Of a stretch of DNA of 64,000 nt, positions 1-9,316 are shown piece by piece. Numbering within the stretch: the first letter of the stretch is position 1; every line of letters begins with the position of its first letter. The stretch is from contig NZ_JAHKNI010000002.1 in assembly GCF_018860155.1 (NCBI RefSeq), positions 350,713 through 414,712 on the forward strand, in the 5' to 3' direction. The stretch is from Nocardia albiluteola. Lineage in GTDB: Bacteria > Actinomycetota > Actinomycetes > Mycobacteriales > Mycobacteriaceae. Made by a program: the position numbers and the translations under genes. The notes beneath the pieces are model-generated. The model was not told the origin of the DNA. It worked only from the letters and a program-made list of their open reading frames with translations, and ran no database searches.

Positions 1-276
1 AGCTGGAACCGGCGGCGTCCCGAGACGCCCGCACTGCTGGAGATCCTGGAAGGACGACAGGCGGGAGATATGCTGGTGTTCAACGAGAATTCCTCCATCG
101 AGCCCCGGACGGCGGGCTATTACCTGGATCGCGACGGGGATATCTGGGAGAAGGAAGAGCAGGGCTGGCGGCTGATTCTGCAGCGCGGGGTCGCGGTGGA
201 TCCGGTCTCGCTCTGGGATTGGGTCGAGGGGCACGTGCGCGACTACGCACCGTTCATGCCGGTCGCAACGAACTGA
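1..276 (+). CDS. C-terminal end of an unidentified protein (partial, enters from the left edge)
   Basis: The frame is open from base 1 to the TGA at 274-276, giving at least 91 residues. An internal ATG at 70 could start a 68-residue protein, but the only purine-rich tract there (GGGAG at 63-67) is just 2 nt away, which is too close for a good ribosome site. The frame upstream of that ATG is also continuous and protein-like. I therefore read it as the tail of a gene starting outside the window. The visible part is rich in Trp and acidic residues (WEKEEQGW, LWDWVEGHV) and has no membrane segment, signal or motif I recognise. It ends 34 nt before the Nudix regulator. Confidence 0.55.
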   Translation, partial: SWNRRRPETPALLEILEGRQAGDMLVFNENSSIEPRTAGYYLDRDGDIWEKEEQGWRLILQRGVAVDPVSLWDWVEGHVRDYAPFMPVATN

Positions 277-277
277 T

Positions 278-300
278 GTTATCGTCAAGCTGACGATTAC
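278..300. promoter_or_regulatory. Near-perfect palindromic operator overlapping the promoter of the Nudix regulator
   Basis: The half sites ATCGTCA (281-287) and TGACGAT (291-297) are exact inverted repeats around a 3-nt centre. After one T/T mismatch they extend by two further pairs (278-279 with 299-300). A -10-like hexamer, TACAAT (298-303), abuts the right arm, and the ATG of the Nudix gene follows at 311. A protein bound here would block the promoter. NrtR proteins bind palindromes of about this size, so autoregulation by the downstream gene is the simplest reading; that link is inferred. Confidence 0.6.
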
Positions 301-310
301 AATCTCGGTC

Positions 311-1027
311 ATGGCCAATGCTTTTCGCTTCAATGCAGCGGTCGCGGTCGATCTGGTCGTGCTCACCCTCGGCGCCCGTACTGCGCCCAACGACACCCTG
401 TGCGCGCTGCTGGTCCAGCGCCTGTATGCGCCCTATCGGGGCAGGTGGGCCCTGCCCGGCGGATTCGTGCAGACCGACGAGAGCCTGTCCGCGGCGGCGG
501 TGCGGGAGCTGCGGGAGGAGACCGGCATCCGCGCCGACCGACTGCATCTGGAACAGCTGGCCACGTACGGCGAGCCTGGCCGCGATCCGCGCGGCCGGGT
601 CATCAGCACCGGCTATCTCGCGCTGGTACCGCATCTGCCCGCGCCGACCGCCGGCGTCGATGCCACCGCGGCGGCGATCTGGTCCGTCGAGCAGCTGCTG
701 GCCGATCCGGGCCGGCTGGCCTTCGATCATCACCGGGTCCTGGCCGACGGGGTCGAGCGCGCCCGGGCCAAATTCGAGTACACCTCGCTGGCCACCGCGT
801 TCTGCGGCCGCGAATTCACCGTCGCCGAGCTGCGGCGGGTGTACGAGGTGGTGTGGGGCACCGACATCGATCCCCGCAACTTCCATCGCAAGGTAACCAG
901 CACCGCCGGATTCGTCGAGGCGACAGGGCGCACCAGCACCCGTGACGGCGGCCGACCGGCGCAGCTGTACCGGGCCGGTCCGGCCGAGGCGCTACACCCG
1001 CCGATGCTGCGCCCGCAGGCCGCGTGA
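311..1027 (+). CDS. NrtR-like Nudix domain / winged-helix transcriptional regulator
   Basis: A 238-residue protein with an N-terminal Nudix domain and a C-terminal winged helix (about residues 155-208), the NrtR architecture. NrtR regulators sense ADP-ribose or related nucleotides and repress NAD-metabolism genes. The Nudix box (residues 51-73) fits the G-x5-E-x7-REUxEExGU consensus completely (REL, REE, TGI visible), so hydrolase activity may be retained, unlike NrtR members with decayed boxes. The ATG lies 7 nt after TACAAT (298-303) with no Shine-Dalgarno sequence, which suggests a leaderless mRNA. A palindrome overlaps this promoter. No NAD biosynthesis gene is visible, so the target pathway is unknown. 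A plain ADP-ribose pyrophosphatase is the alternative. Confidence 0.8.
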   Translation: MANAFRFNAAVAVDLVVLTLGARTAPNDTLCALLVQRLYAPYRGRWALPGGFVQTDESLSAAAVRELREETGIRADRLHLEQLATYGEPGRDPRGRVISTGYLALVPHLPAPTAGVDATAAAIWSVEQLLADPGRLAFDHHRVLADGVERARAKFEYTSLATAFCGREFTVAELRRVYEVVWGTDIDPRNFHRKVTSTAGFVEATGRTSTRDGGRPAQLYRAGPAEALHPPMLRPQAA

Positions 1028-1196
1028 TCCGCCCCGACCGATCGCGCGGCGGCCGGGGCGGCGGCATCGGCACCTCGAGCCCCGCCTGAGGATTCGCCTC
1101 CCACAGGGAGTTCCCAGCGGCGGCACAGCCCGTCTGCCAGCCGGCGTTCCTACGCTCGTCGGCGACAAGGGGAAATCCGTGGAGAAAGGCGGGAAC

Positions 1197-3347
1197 ATGG
1201 TCTCGATCAGCGCCGAGGGCGCGGACGTGGTGCAGGAGCAGCCAGTCCGACCGCCGGCGGAGGCGATCGCAGACGCGGCGGACCGGCCGCGCTGGGTACG
1301 GCCGAGCCTGGCGGCGCTGCTGGTCACCACCGCCGTGCTGTACCTGTGGGGCCTGCGCTCGGCGGGCTGGGCCAACAACTTCTACGCCGCGGCCGTGCAG
1401 TCCGGCACCAAGAGCTGGAAGGCGCTGCTGTTCGCCTCGCTCGACCCGGGCAACTCCATCACCGTGGACAAGCCGCCCGCCAACATGTGGCTGATGGCGC
1501 TGTCGGGGCGCGCGTTCGGCTTCAGCGCGTGGTCGATGCTGGTGCCGCAGGCGCTACTGGGCGTGGCCACTGTCGCGCTGCTCTACGGCGCCGTGCGGCG
1601 CACCAGCGGATACGGCGCAGGGCTGCTGGCGGGAGCGGCCATGGCGGCGACGCCGGTGGCGGCGCTGATGTTCCGGTACGACAACCCGGACGCACTGATG
1701 GTGTTCCTGATCGTGGCCGCGGCCTACTGCGTGGTGCGGGCGCTGCAGGCGCCCCGGGCCGGGTGGCGGTCGGCCGGCACCGGATGGCTCGCGCTGGCCG
1801 GCGTGGCGATCGGCTTCGGCTTCCTGACCAAGATGGGCCAGGCGCTGCTGGTGCTGCCGGGCCTGGCGCTGGTGGTGCTGGTGGCGATGCCGGGCGGATT
1901 CTGGTCGCGGATCGGCAAATTGCTGACCGCGGGCGTCGCGGTCGTGGTCTCCGCGGGCTGGTTCGTCGCGCTCGTGGCGCTCTGGCCCGCCGGATCGCGG
2001 CCCTTCATCGGCGGCTCGACCACCAACAGCCTGTGGGAGTTGGCAGTCGGCTACAACGGCCTGGGCCGGTTGCTGGGCAACAAGCACGGCGGCGGCGCAA
2101 AGGCCCCGGCGCACCCGGCGGCATCGACGGCGCATGCGGTCGCCACCCATGCCGTACCGCATGGCGGCGGCGGGTTCGGCGGGATGGTCGGCGGCAGCAA
2201 CGGCCTGTCGCGGCTGTTCCAGCCGTCGCTGGCCACCGAATACTCCTGGCTGCTTCCGGTCGCGGTGATCGGGCTGCTGGCCGGGCTGTGGCTGACCCGG
2301 CGTGGGGCCCGCACCGATGCCGACCGGGCCGGGCTGATCCTGTGGGGTGGCTGGCTGCTCGGCACCGGGCTGGTGCTCAGCTACATGAGCAGCGGGTTCC
2401 ACACGTACTACACGATCGAGCTGACCCCGGCCATCGCGGCGCTGGGCGCCATCGGGGCCACGCTGCTGTGGCGGCGGCGCTCGCACTGGGGCGCGCGGCT
2501 GACCCTGGCCGCGATGTCGGTGGCGACCGGGGCCTGGGTGTTCCACCTGCTCGGACTGACGCCGAATTGGTTGCCGTGGCTGCGGTGGACGCTGCTGATC
2601 GGCGCGGTGGTCGCGGCCGTGGTGCTGGTGGCGTTCGGTGCGGCCGGGACGTCGGCGGCCGCCGAGGGGCGCGGCCGGCCGGGCCGGGCCGGAGTCGCGA
2701 TCGCCGCCGCGGCGCTGATCTTCGGTCTCGCCGCGCCCGCGGCCTATGCCGTGGAGACGGTCGCGCTGCCGCACAGCGGCGGCAGCCCGTACAGCGGTCC
2801 CGCGCGGGGCAGTGGCGAGCACGGCTGGGGCGACGAAAGCACCGCCGCGACACCGCAACTCGACGCCATGCTCGGCACCGCCTCCGGAAGCCGTTGGGCT
2901 GCGGCGGCGATCGGATCCCAGCAGGTAAGTTCGATCGAATTGCGTACGGGCGCTTCGCTGATGGCCATCGGCGGATTCAGCGGCCGGGATCCCTCGCCGA
3001 CGCTGGCGCAGTTCCAGCAGTACGTGGCCAACGGGGATGTGCACTACTTCCTGCTCAGCTCCCGCTCGCAGGGTCACGGGGCGGCCCCCGCCACGGATAC
3101 CCACGGCTCCGCCACGGGCACGCATACGGGTACACACGCCCCCGGAACGCACGCCAACGGCCAGACGACGAACCCGGCGTCCGAGCAGAACACCCAGCCC
3201 GGCGCGAACTTCGGCGGCTGGCAGGGCTTCGGCTCGAGCGCCAACACCACCGGCGGCCAGATCACCGCGTGGGTCCAGGCGCACTACACCCCGACCACGG
3301 TCGACGGTGTGCAGGTCTACGACCTGACGACGCCGCCGAAGGCATAA
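1197..3347 (+). CDS. GT39 / ArnT-like polyprenyl-phosphate-dependent membrane glycosyltransferase
   Basis: A protein of about 716 residues. After a short cytoplasmic N-terminus there are many hydrophobic helices (first about residues 37-57). The first outer loop carries the NNFYAAAVQSG and LDPGNSITVDKPP motifs typical of the actinobacterial PMT_2/YkcB-like group. These integral enzymes move a sugar from a lipid-phosphate carrier to an extracytoplasmic acceptor. A His/Gly-rich loop (about 300-330) splits the membrane part. The C-terminal 170 residues form an outer domain ending in a Thr/His/Gly/Asn-rich low-complexity stretch. ATG 1197 is chosen because GGAG/AAAGG (1181-1188) precedes it; GTG 1179 is in frame and possible. 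The frame stays open upstream to 942, but that part looks like non-coding shadow. Acceptor and sugar are unknown. Confidence 0.8.
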   Translation: MVSISAEGADVVQEQPVRPPAEAIADAADRPRWVRPSLAALLVTTAVLYLWGLRSAGWANNFYAAAVQSGTKSWKALLFASLDPGNSITVDKPPANMWLMALSGRAFGFSAWSMLVPQALLGVATVALLYGAVRRTSGYGAGLLAGAAMAATPVAALMFRYDNPDALMVFLIVAAAYCVVRALQAPRAGWRSAGTGWLALAGVAIGFGFLTKMGQALLVLPGLALVVLVAMPGGFWSRIGKLLTAGVAVVVSAGWFVALVALWPAGSRPFIGGSTTNSLWELAVGYNGLGRLLGNKHGGGAKAPAHPAASTAHAVATHAVPHGGGGFGGMVGGSNGLSRLFQPSLATEYSWLLPVAVIGLLAGLWLTRRGARTDADRAGLILWGGWLLGTGLVLSYMSSGFHTYYTIELTPAIAALGAIGATLLWRRRSHWGARLTLAAMSVATGAWVFHLLGLTPNWLPWLRWTLLIGAVVAAVVLVAFGAAGTSAAAEGRGRPGRAGVAIAAAALIFGLAAPAAYAVETVALPHSGGSPYSGPARGSGEHGWGDESTAATPQLDAMLGTASGSRWAAAAIGSQQVSSIELRTGASLMAIGGFSGRDPSPTLAQFQQYVANGDVHYFLLSSRSQGHGAAPATDTHGSATGTHTGTHAPGTHANGQTTNPASEQNTQPGANFGGWQGFGSSANTTGGQITAWVQAHYTPTTVDGVQVYDLTTPPKA

Positions 3348-3368
3348 GCGCCGCCGGATAACCGGTGG

Positions 3369-3400
3369 AAGGCCGGGATCCCGCACCGGATCCCGGCCTT
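3369..3400 (+). terminator. Strong hairpin terminator after the GT39 gene
   Basis: A perfect 13-bp stem (AAGGCCGGGATCC at 3369-3381 paired with 3388-3400) has a 6-nt loop and begins 21 nt after the stop codon. It is followed by a short mixed C/T tract rather than a full U-run, as is common in GC-rich actinobacteria. Confidence 0.85.
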
Positions 3401-3554
3401 TCCCTGTTCGGGCTATCGGTAACTATTCATTCGGGCACATGGCCTTTCGGTGTGGAAGCCGCTGGTGGGCCGAGATATTGCGGGTCGGTGTCGGTGTGGC
3501 AACCGGTCGGCCATGAGGCGCATATTCCGTTCCCGCCGGTGGTATATCGGGAAT

Positions 3555-4208
3555 ATGACCGAGGTTACGGCCGGGGCTCGCGAGACTGGTGGGCGGTCGG
3601 CGGAGTTCTGGGGATATCTGATGTGGGGGCTCGCGGCGCTGGCCGTGGCGGGCCCGGAGCTGGCGGCCGTGTTCAAGGTCGGCGACTGGCCTACGATCTC
3701 GGCGACGGTCGGGCATCTGGAGTCGGCGCACTCCTGGGTGCGGCTCGTGGTTACCTTCGTGATCGTGGTGCTGGGTTATTACGCTGTGCCACAACTGATC
3801 ATGCATCCGGATGTGCGGCAGGACGTGCTGGCCGGGCGGCAGTACACCGCCAACGGCCGCGCCACCCGCGATGCCGGGGCCGTGCGCTCCGAGGGGACGG
3901 GCGGGTATCTGGTGGTCGGGCTGGCCGGGCTCATCGTGGGGGTGGTGTTCGCGGTGAGCGCGCGGCACATCCACCCGGGCACCTTCGTAGGCGCGTACGT
4001 GATGTACGGGCTCATCGCGGTGCTGTGGGTGATCGTGCCGAGCGTACTGGCGATGTTCTTCGCGCGAGAGGTGCCGTTCCCCACGCTGTTTCGCACCATC
4101 GGCTATCTGGAGCGGCGGGCGCATCCGCTGGCCGCGGTGCTGCTGGCGCTGCTGGTGATCCTGCTGCTGCACCTGACCCTGTATCCCTGGCCTACCTTCC
4201 GATCCTGA
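3555..4208 (+). CDS. Four-helix integral membrane protein of unknown function
   Basis: A protein of 217 residues with about four hydrophobic segments: near residues 18-38, 60-78, 118-138 and 142-165, with a last one at 190-212. No catalytic or transport motif is recognisable. The frame is open upstream to 3450, but that extension is Arg/Cys-rich and unlike the rest. ATG 3555 follows both a GGGA and a TATATC hexamer 6 nt upstream, so it may be leaderless. It converges on the double-TetR gene, whose end lies 22 nt downstream. No functional partner is evident. Confidence 0.7.
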   Translation: MTEVTAGARETGGRSAEFWGYLMWGLAALAVAGPELAAVFKVGDWPTISATVGHLESAHSWVRLVVTFVIVVLGYYAVPQLIMHPDVRQDVLAGRQYTANGRATRDAGAVRSEGTGGYLVVGLAGLIVGVVFAVSARHIHPGTFVGAYVMYGLIAVLWVIVPSVLAMFFAREVPFPTLFRTIGYLERRAHPLAAVLLALLVILLLHLTLYPWPTFRS

Positions 4209-4230
4209 AGCGGCACAGGAATTCCGGCCC

Positions 4231-5454
4231 TCAGCGGTCGCCGAACAGCGTGGTCTCGAGCAGCCTGGTCACCCGGTCCTGCGAGCAACTGCGCGAGTCG
4301 TCGCCGAAGACCCGTCCGAGGTCGACGACCAGGCTGAACGCGCCCTGCACCAGGATGCGGGCCTGCGCCTGCGACAGCTCCGGGCGCACCTCCACCAGCA
4401 GCTTGACCCATTCGGCCACGATGAGCCGCTGGACGTTGCGCAGCATGGTCCGCTCCTCGGCGGGCACATGGCCGAATTCCGCGTAATAGACGTAGGTCAG
4501 CTCGCGCTCGGCGAAACAGCCCGCGACATACAGGTCGATCAGCTTGGACAGCACCTCGGCGGGGCCGCTCGACGACGTCGTCGCCGGACCGATCGCCCCG
4601 GCCATCCGGTCGGCCGCGCGCCGGAACGCCGCGGCCAGCAGGTCGCTCTTGCTGCGGTAGTAGCGGTACACCGCCGAGGCCGCGGACAGCTCCGCGGCCA
4701 TCGCGATGTCCTCCACGCTGACGTTCGGGTAGCCGCGCTGATGGAACAGCTCGACCGCCTTCCGCAGCAGCAGCTCGTGCTTGAACGCCTGCGGAATCTC
4801 CGCGGCGCGGGGCGGGTGGGCGGCGGCGGCCGGTTCGGGCAGCTCGGCCCGCGCGATCGACCAGGCGGCCGAATGCAGCACGGCGGTCAGGGATTTCACC
4901 GGGAGCGCGGCATGGTGGTCGCCGATGCTGCTGATCACGCTGAAGATCGTCACCGAGAGCACCCGGAGGTCGCGGTGCGCCACGTCCGGGCGTAGCTCGC
5001 CGATCAGGTCCGCGACCACGCCGACCGCGGTGCCGAACTGCTCCTGCAGGGCCGCGCCGTCGGCCTCGTCCAGGTAGCGCTGCTCCCACCGGGCCAGCCC
5101 CACCGTCGAGCGGTTGGTGACGGTTGCGGCGATGACCGCGTCGATCACCGAATCCAGGCGCCGCTGCGCCGTCCAGTCCGACGCTTCCTCCGGCAGGGCG
5201 ACCGCCGCGACCGTGGCCGCGCCCAGTCGCTGCAGCTCCTCCCGGAACAGGGCGTACTTGCTCGGATAGTGCCGGTACAGCGCGGCCGAGGAGATGCCGA
5301 CGCGCGTGGCGATGTCCTCCATGCTGACGCCGTGGTAGCCGAGTGAGCCGAATGCGGCCGCCGACGTCGCCGCGATCTGCGCCCGGCGATTCTTGGGTCG
5401 GCGCCGGATGACGCGCTCGGGCGTGCTCGTCGACGCCTTTGCTGGCTCACTCAC
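4231..5454 (-). CDS. Tandem (double-domain) TetR-family transcriptional regulator
   Basis: One polypeptide of about 407 residues contains two complete TetR units. The first DNA-binding domain has the helix-turn-helix SMEDIATRVGISSAALYRHY about residues 48-67, then a ligand-binding region to about 200. The second starts near 220 with SVEDIAMAAELSAASAVYRYY, then its own C-terminal half. The second recognition helix is one residue longer and lacks the usual Gly of the turn, so it may bind DNA poorly or differently. GTG 5454 is preferred (AAGGACAGG upstream); ATG 5484 and GTG 5490 are in frame. The ligand is unknown. A 7-bp inverted repeat at 5599-5620 lies upstream and could be an operator. Confidence 0.85.
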   Translation of the reverse strand: MSEPAKASTSTPERVIRRRPKNRRAQIAATSAAAFGSLGYHGVSMEDIATRVGISSAALYRHYPSKYALFREELQRLGAATVAAVALPEEASDWTAQRRLDSVIDAVIAATVTNRSTVGLARWEQRYLDEADGAALQEQFGTAVGVVADLIGELRPDVAHRDLRVLSVTIFSVISSIGDHHAALPVKSLTAVLHSAAWSIARAELPEPAAAAHPPRAAEIPQAFKHELLLRKAVELFHQRGYPNVSVEDIAMAAELSAASAVYRYYRSKSDLLAAAFRRAADRMAGAIGPATTSSSGPAEVLSKLIDLYVAGCFAERELTYVYYAEFGHVPAEERTMLRNVQRLIVAEWVKLLVEVRPELSQAQARILVQGAFSLVVDLGRVFGDDSRSCSQDRVTRLLETTLFGDR

Positions 5455-5998
5455 TATCAGGCCTGTCCTTCGGTGACGGCGCATACGCACCGGGTTGCGG
5501 TGCGCACGCGCGAGTGGCGGGGCGCCGGAGCGGTCGGTGTCATCGTGGCGGCGCTTCCTGGGTATTCCTGGTCGCCATCGTAGCTAGCAGGCGGTATTCG
5601 GCCGTTCAGTGTTACGGCCGGTATCGGTTTGTTATTGCCGGTTCTGGGACGCTGAGGCCTGGTCGGCGGAGGATCGCCCGTTCTTCAGGTGCCGATCGGG
5701 ATCCGGGGGATAACCGTTTCGACGACCGCTGGGGCCTGCGAGACGACGCCTCCAGTTGATCATGGTGTTGGACGGTCACATTCGTCGTGCTGTCCGGACC
5801 GGTTTGCGTCGATCGGCCCCGATACCCTTCTGCCGGTGATCTGAAAAGGTCCCTGCCGCATGCTGATCCGTGATCGCCGCGAGAAGGGCCGATATCGAAA
5901 CCGCATCGATTCGGCCGATTTGTCTGGCCGAGTGCGGGATTCACACCGTAGGCTGCGCAGCGAATCAAGCCCCCCGCCCAGCCCGAAACGGAGTCCCG
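5455..5998. other. Intergenic region between divergent double-TetR and SRPBCC genes
   Basis: About 540 bases with no convincing gene. Both strands contain only short GC-driven frames. The visible structure is the inverted repeat CGGCCGT (5599-5605) / ACGGCCG (5614-5620), flanked by the related strings GGTATTCGG and GGTATCGG, in a position that could control the double-TetR gene. No tRNA, repeat array or strong terminator was seen. Confidence 0.5.
5599..5620. promoter_or_regulatory. Inverted repeat upstream of the double-TetR gene, candidate operator
   Basis: CGGCCGT and ACGGCCG form a perfect 7-bp inverted repeat around 8 nt. It lies about 145 bases upstream of the preferred regulator start. 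TetR proteins often bind such repeats near their own promoter. A GC-rich repeat of this length can occur by chance, so confidence is low. Confidence 0.25.
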
Positions 5999-6442
5999 AT
6001 GCGCACGGTGACGCTCGAGCGCACCATCCGTGCGCCCGCGGCAGACGTCTTCGACTGGCTCACCGACGCGACGAACTACCAGCGTGTTCCGGTCATCCGG
6101 CGGGTGATGCTGGTGCGGCCCGGCGACGTGGCCGAGCATGGCGTCGGCGCGGTGCGGCTGCTGGTGACGCCGTTCGTGCGGGTCACCGAGGAGATCGTCG
6201 AATACGACCCGCCGCGGATGATGCGCTACAAGCTGCTCAGTTCGTACCCGACGCTGCGCTATCTGGACGGGCTCATGACGTTCCGGGATGTCGCGCACGG
6301 CACCCGGATGTGCTGGCGCACCGAATTCGAGGTTGCCGCACCGATATTCGGCGATCTGTGGACACTGGCGATGGCGCCCATGGTGGTTCTGGGCATCAAG
6401 AACGTGATGGCGACCGCCGAGCGCGAACTGCGGCGCGACTGA
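5999..6442 (+). CDS. SRPBCC (polyketide cyclase/START-like) family protein
   Basis: A protein of 147 residues. It opens with the typical strand RTVTLERTIRAPAADVFDWL, where the family starts its beta sheet and first helix. Mid-protein beta strands follow (VTEEIVEYDPPRMMRYKLLS), and a long C-terminal helix ends in NVMATAERELRR. SRPBCC proteins form a hydrophobic cavity for lipids, polyketides or hormones; no specific ligand can be predicted. ATG 5999 has ACGGAG five bases upstream. The frame is open earlier (to 5870), but the added segment is unlike the family. It is a single gene between the double-TetR region and a shared terminator. Confidence 0.8.
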   Translation: MRTVTLERTIRAPAADVFDWLTDATNYQRVPVIRRVMLVRPGDVAEHGVGAVRLLVTPFVRVTEEIVEYDPPRMMRYKLLSSYPTLRYLDGLMTFRDVAHGTRMCWRTEFEVAAPIFGDLWTLAMAPMVVLGIKNVMATAERELRRD

Positions 6443-6454
6443 GACGGGGAAAGC

Positions 6455-6490
6455 ACCGGGGCCGGGCAGCGCATGCCGCCCGGCCCCGGT
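6455..6490. terminator. Bidirectional hairpin between convergent genes
   Basis: A perfect 13-bp GC stem (ACCGGGGCCGGGC at 6455-6467 paired with 6478-6490) has a 10-nt loop. It lies between the SRPBCC stop (6442) and the end of the opposite-strand secreted protein (6510), so it can end both transcripts. Confidence 0.8.
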
Positions 6491-6509
6491 GGTCCTGGGG
6501 TCTACCCGA

Positions 6510-6836
6510 TCAGGGCAGCACCTGCGGGACCACCTGAGGGTCGACCGCACCGATGCCGGCGCCGATCGCCGCGCCCAGCAGGGTGGGCAGCGGGTCGACG
6601 AACGATCCCGTGGCCGAGCCGATCGCCGCGCCCGCCGCCGCGCCGTTCAGCGTCGGATCCGGGTACTTCGCGTGCGGGTTCGTGGCCACCGGCTCCAGCG
6701 GAATCGTGTTGGCAACCGGGTGAGCAACCGGCACGTTCGCATCGGCGGAGGCACCGCCGGCGAAGACGGCCATGGCGGCCAGCGGTGCGGCGATGACCGC
6801 CAGCGCGCTTCCGGTCTTGATCAGGGCACGACGCAT
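6510..6836 (-). CDS. Small secreted protein with glycine-zipper-like C-terminus, unknown function
   Basis: A protein of 108 residues. A clear Sec signal peptide (MRRALIKTG then a hydrophobic core) ends in GGASA, with cleavage expected near residue 32. The mature part of about 76 residues starts with a Pro/Val-rich stretch. It continues into a Gly/Ala-rich segment with small residues every fourth position (AAAGAAIGSATG, LLGAAIGAGIGA), resembling glycine-zipper helices that pack in membranes. No Cys and no lipobox are present. An AGGAAAG ribosome site precedes the ATG. Function is unknown. Confidence 0.75.
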   Translation of the reverse strand: MRRALIKTGSALAVIAAPLAAMAVFAGGASADANVPVAHPVANTIPLEPVATNPHAKYPDPTLNGAAAGAAIGSATGSFVDPLPTLLGAAIGAGIGAVDPQVVPQVLP

Positions 6837-6997
6837 ATCTTTACTTTCCTGTCTTTTCTGATCCCCGAGGTAGTCCGGAGATCACTCCTTCATCGGGTGG
6901 TCGGCCGCGGGAGCCGACCGAGTGAACGGACAGCTTCGCCGTGGCCAACAACGAGCACCGCGCCCGACACTACTGCGGCCGAGTCGAATTCGCTGAG

Positions 6998-7594
6998 TTA
7001 CTGCCCGAGGGCGGCCAATGCCATGGCGCGCAACACCGGACGCGCGCGGGTGGCCAGGGCCGCGGGGGCACTGTGCGGGGTGGAGTTGATCAGGCCGAAC
7101 GTCGCGTGGGCCTGCACGCGGGCGGTCGACTCGCTCAGCTCCGGATCGACACCGCACAACACGCCGACCCAGAGTTCGACATAGCTGCGCTGGGTGCGGC
7201 GGACCTGGCGGCGGGCCGAATCGGGGAGATTGTCCAGGTCGCGGTCCTGGATGCGGATGAGCTCCGGCTCGCCGAGGGCGAAATCGAGATGGAAGTCGAT
7301 CAGGCCCGCCAGCGCCTCCTGTGGCGAGAGAGCCTGTGCGGCAACGGTTCTGCCGCCCTCGAGCAGGCGCTGGCTGATGCCGACCAGCAGCTCGACCAGC
7401 AGGGCCTCCTTGTTCGGGAAGTGCCGGTAGACCGCCGGGCCGCTGATTCCGGCGGCCGCACCCAGATCGTCCAGGCGCACCCCGGGAAAGCCGCGATCGG
7501 CGATGAGCCGGGCCCCGGCCTCCAGCAGCTGTGCGCGCCGCTGCGCCTTCAGCTGCTCGCGCCGGGTGGGCGCGATCGAATCGCTGCTGGTCAT
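6998..7594 (-). CDS. bkaR: BkaR-like TetR regulator of the leucine/branched-chain catabolic operon
   Basis: A 198-residue TetR protein. The HTH lies about residues 38-58 (RLDDLGAAAGISGPAVYRHF), followed by an alpha-helical ligand domain. It is divergent from accD1, as in Mycobacterium, where the TetR repressor BkaR (Rv2506) controls the accD1-accA1-fadE19-citE/bkd region. The symbol rests on this synteny plus family, not on residue-level comparison. An AAGAGG ribosome site precedes the ATG. The 94-base divergent gap holds an 18-bp inverted repeat likely to be the operator for both directions. The effector is probably an acyl-CoA or keto acid from branched-chain amino acids (inference). Confidence 0.8.
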   Translation of the reverse strand: MTSSDSIAPTRREQLKAQRRAQLLEAGARLIADRGFPGVRLDDLGAAAGISGPAVYRHFPNKEALLVELLVGISQRLLEGGRTVAAQALSPQEALAGLIDFHLDFALGEPELIRIQDRDLDNLPDSARRQVRRTQRSYVELWVGVLCGVDPELSESTARVQAHATFGLINSTPHSAPAALATRARPVLRAMALAALGQ

Positions 7595-7620
7595 CGCGCC
7601 TCTTTTCGGAAATCCTGGAC

Positions 7621-7638
7621 ATCTCGGTTAATTGAGAT
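7621..7638. promoter_or_regulatory. Candidate BkaR-type operator in the divergent bkaR/accD1 promoter
   Basis: An 18-bp imperfect inverted repeat: ATCTCGGTT (7621-7629) faces AATTGAGAT (7630-7638), matching at 7 of 9 positions. It lies 27 bases from the bkaR start and 51 from accD1. A second widely spaced pair, TCGGTTA (7624-7630) and TAACCGA (7665-7671), is perfectly inverted over 7 bp and could be a second site or DNA loop element. Confidence 0.5.
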
Positions 7639-7688
7639 TAGCTTGAATTCCAGTTATTGGCGACTAACCGATCGAGCAGGATGGTGTG

Positions 7689-9275
<1,587 letters not shown>

Positions 9276-9316
9276 GGGTGATGATGGACAATTTGCAGAT
9301 GGAGGGGGGCGGTCCC

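Noticed and set aside
942..1196. Upstream extension of the GT39 glycosyltransferase to 942
   Set aside because: The added residues are Arg/Pro-rich, overlap the Nudix gene and lack homologous character. A ribosome site precedes ATG 1197.
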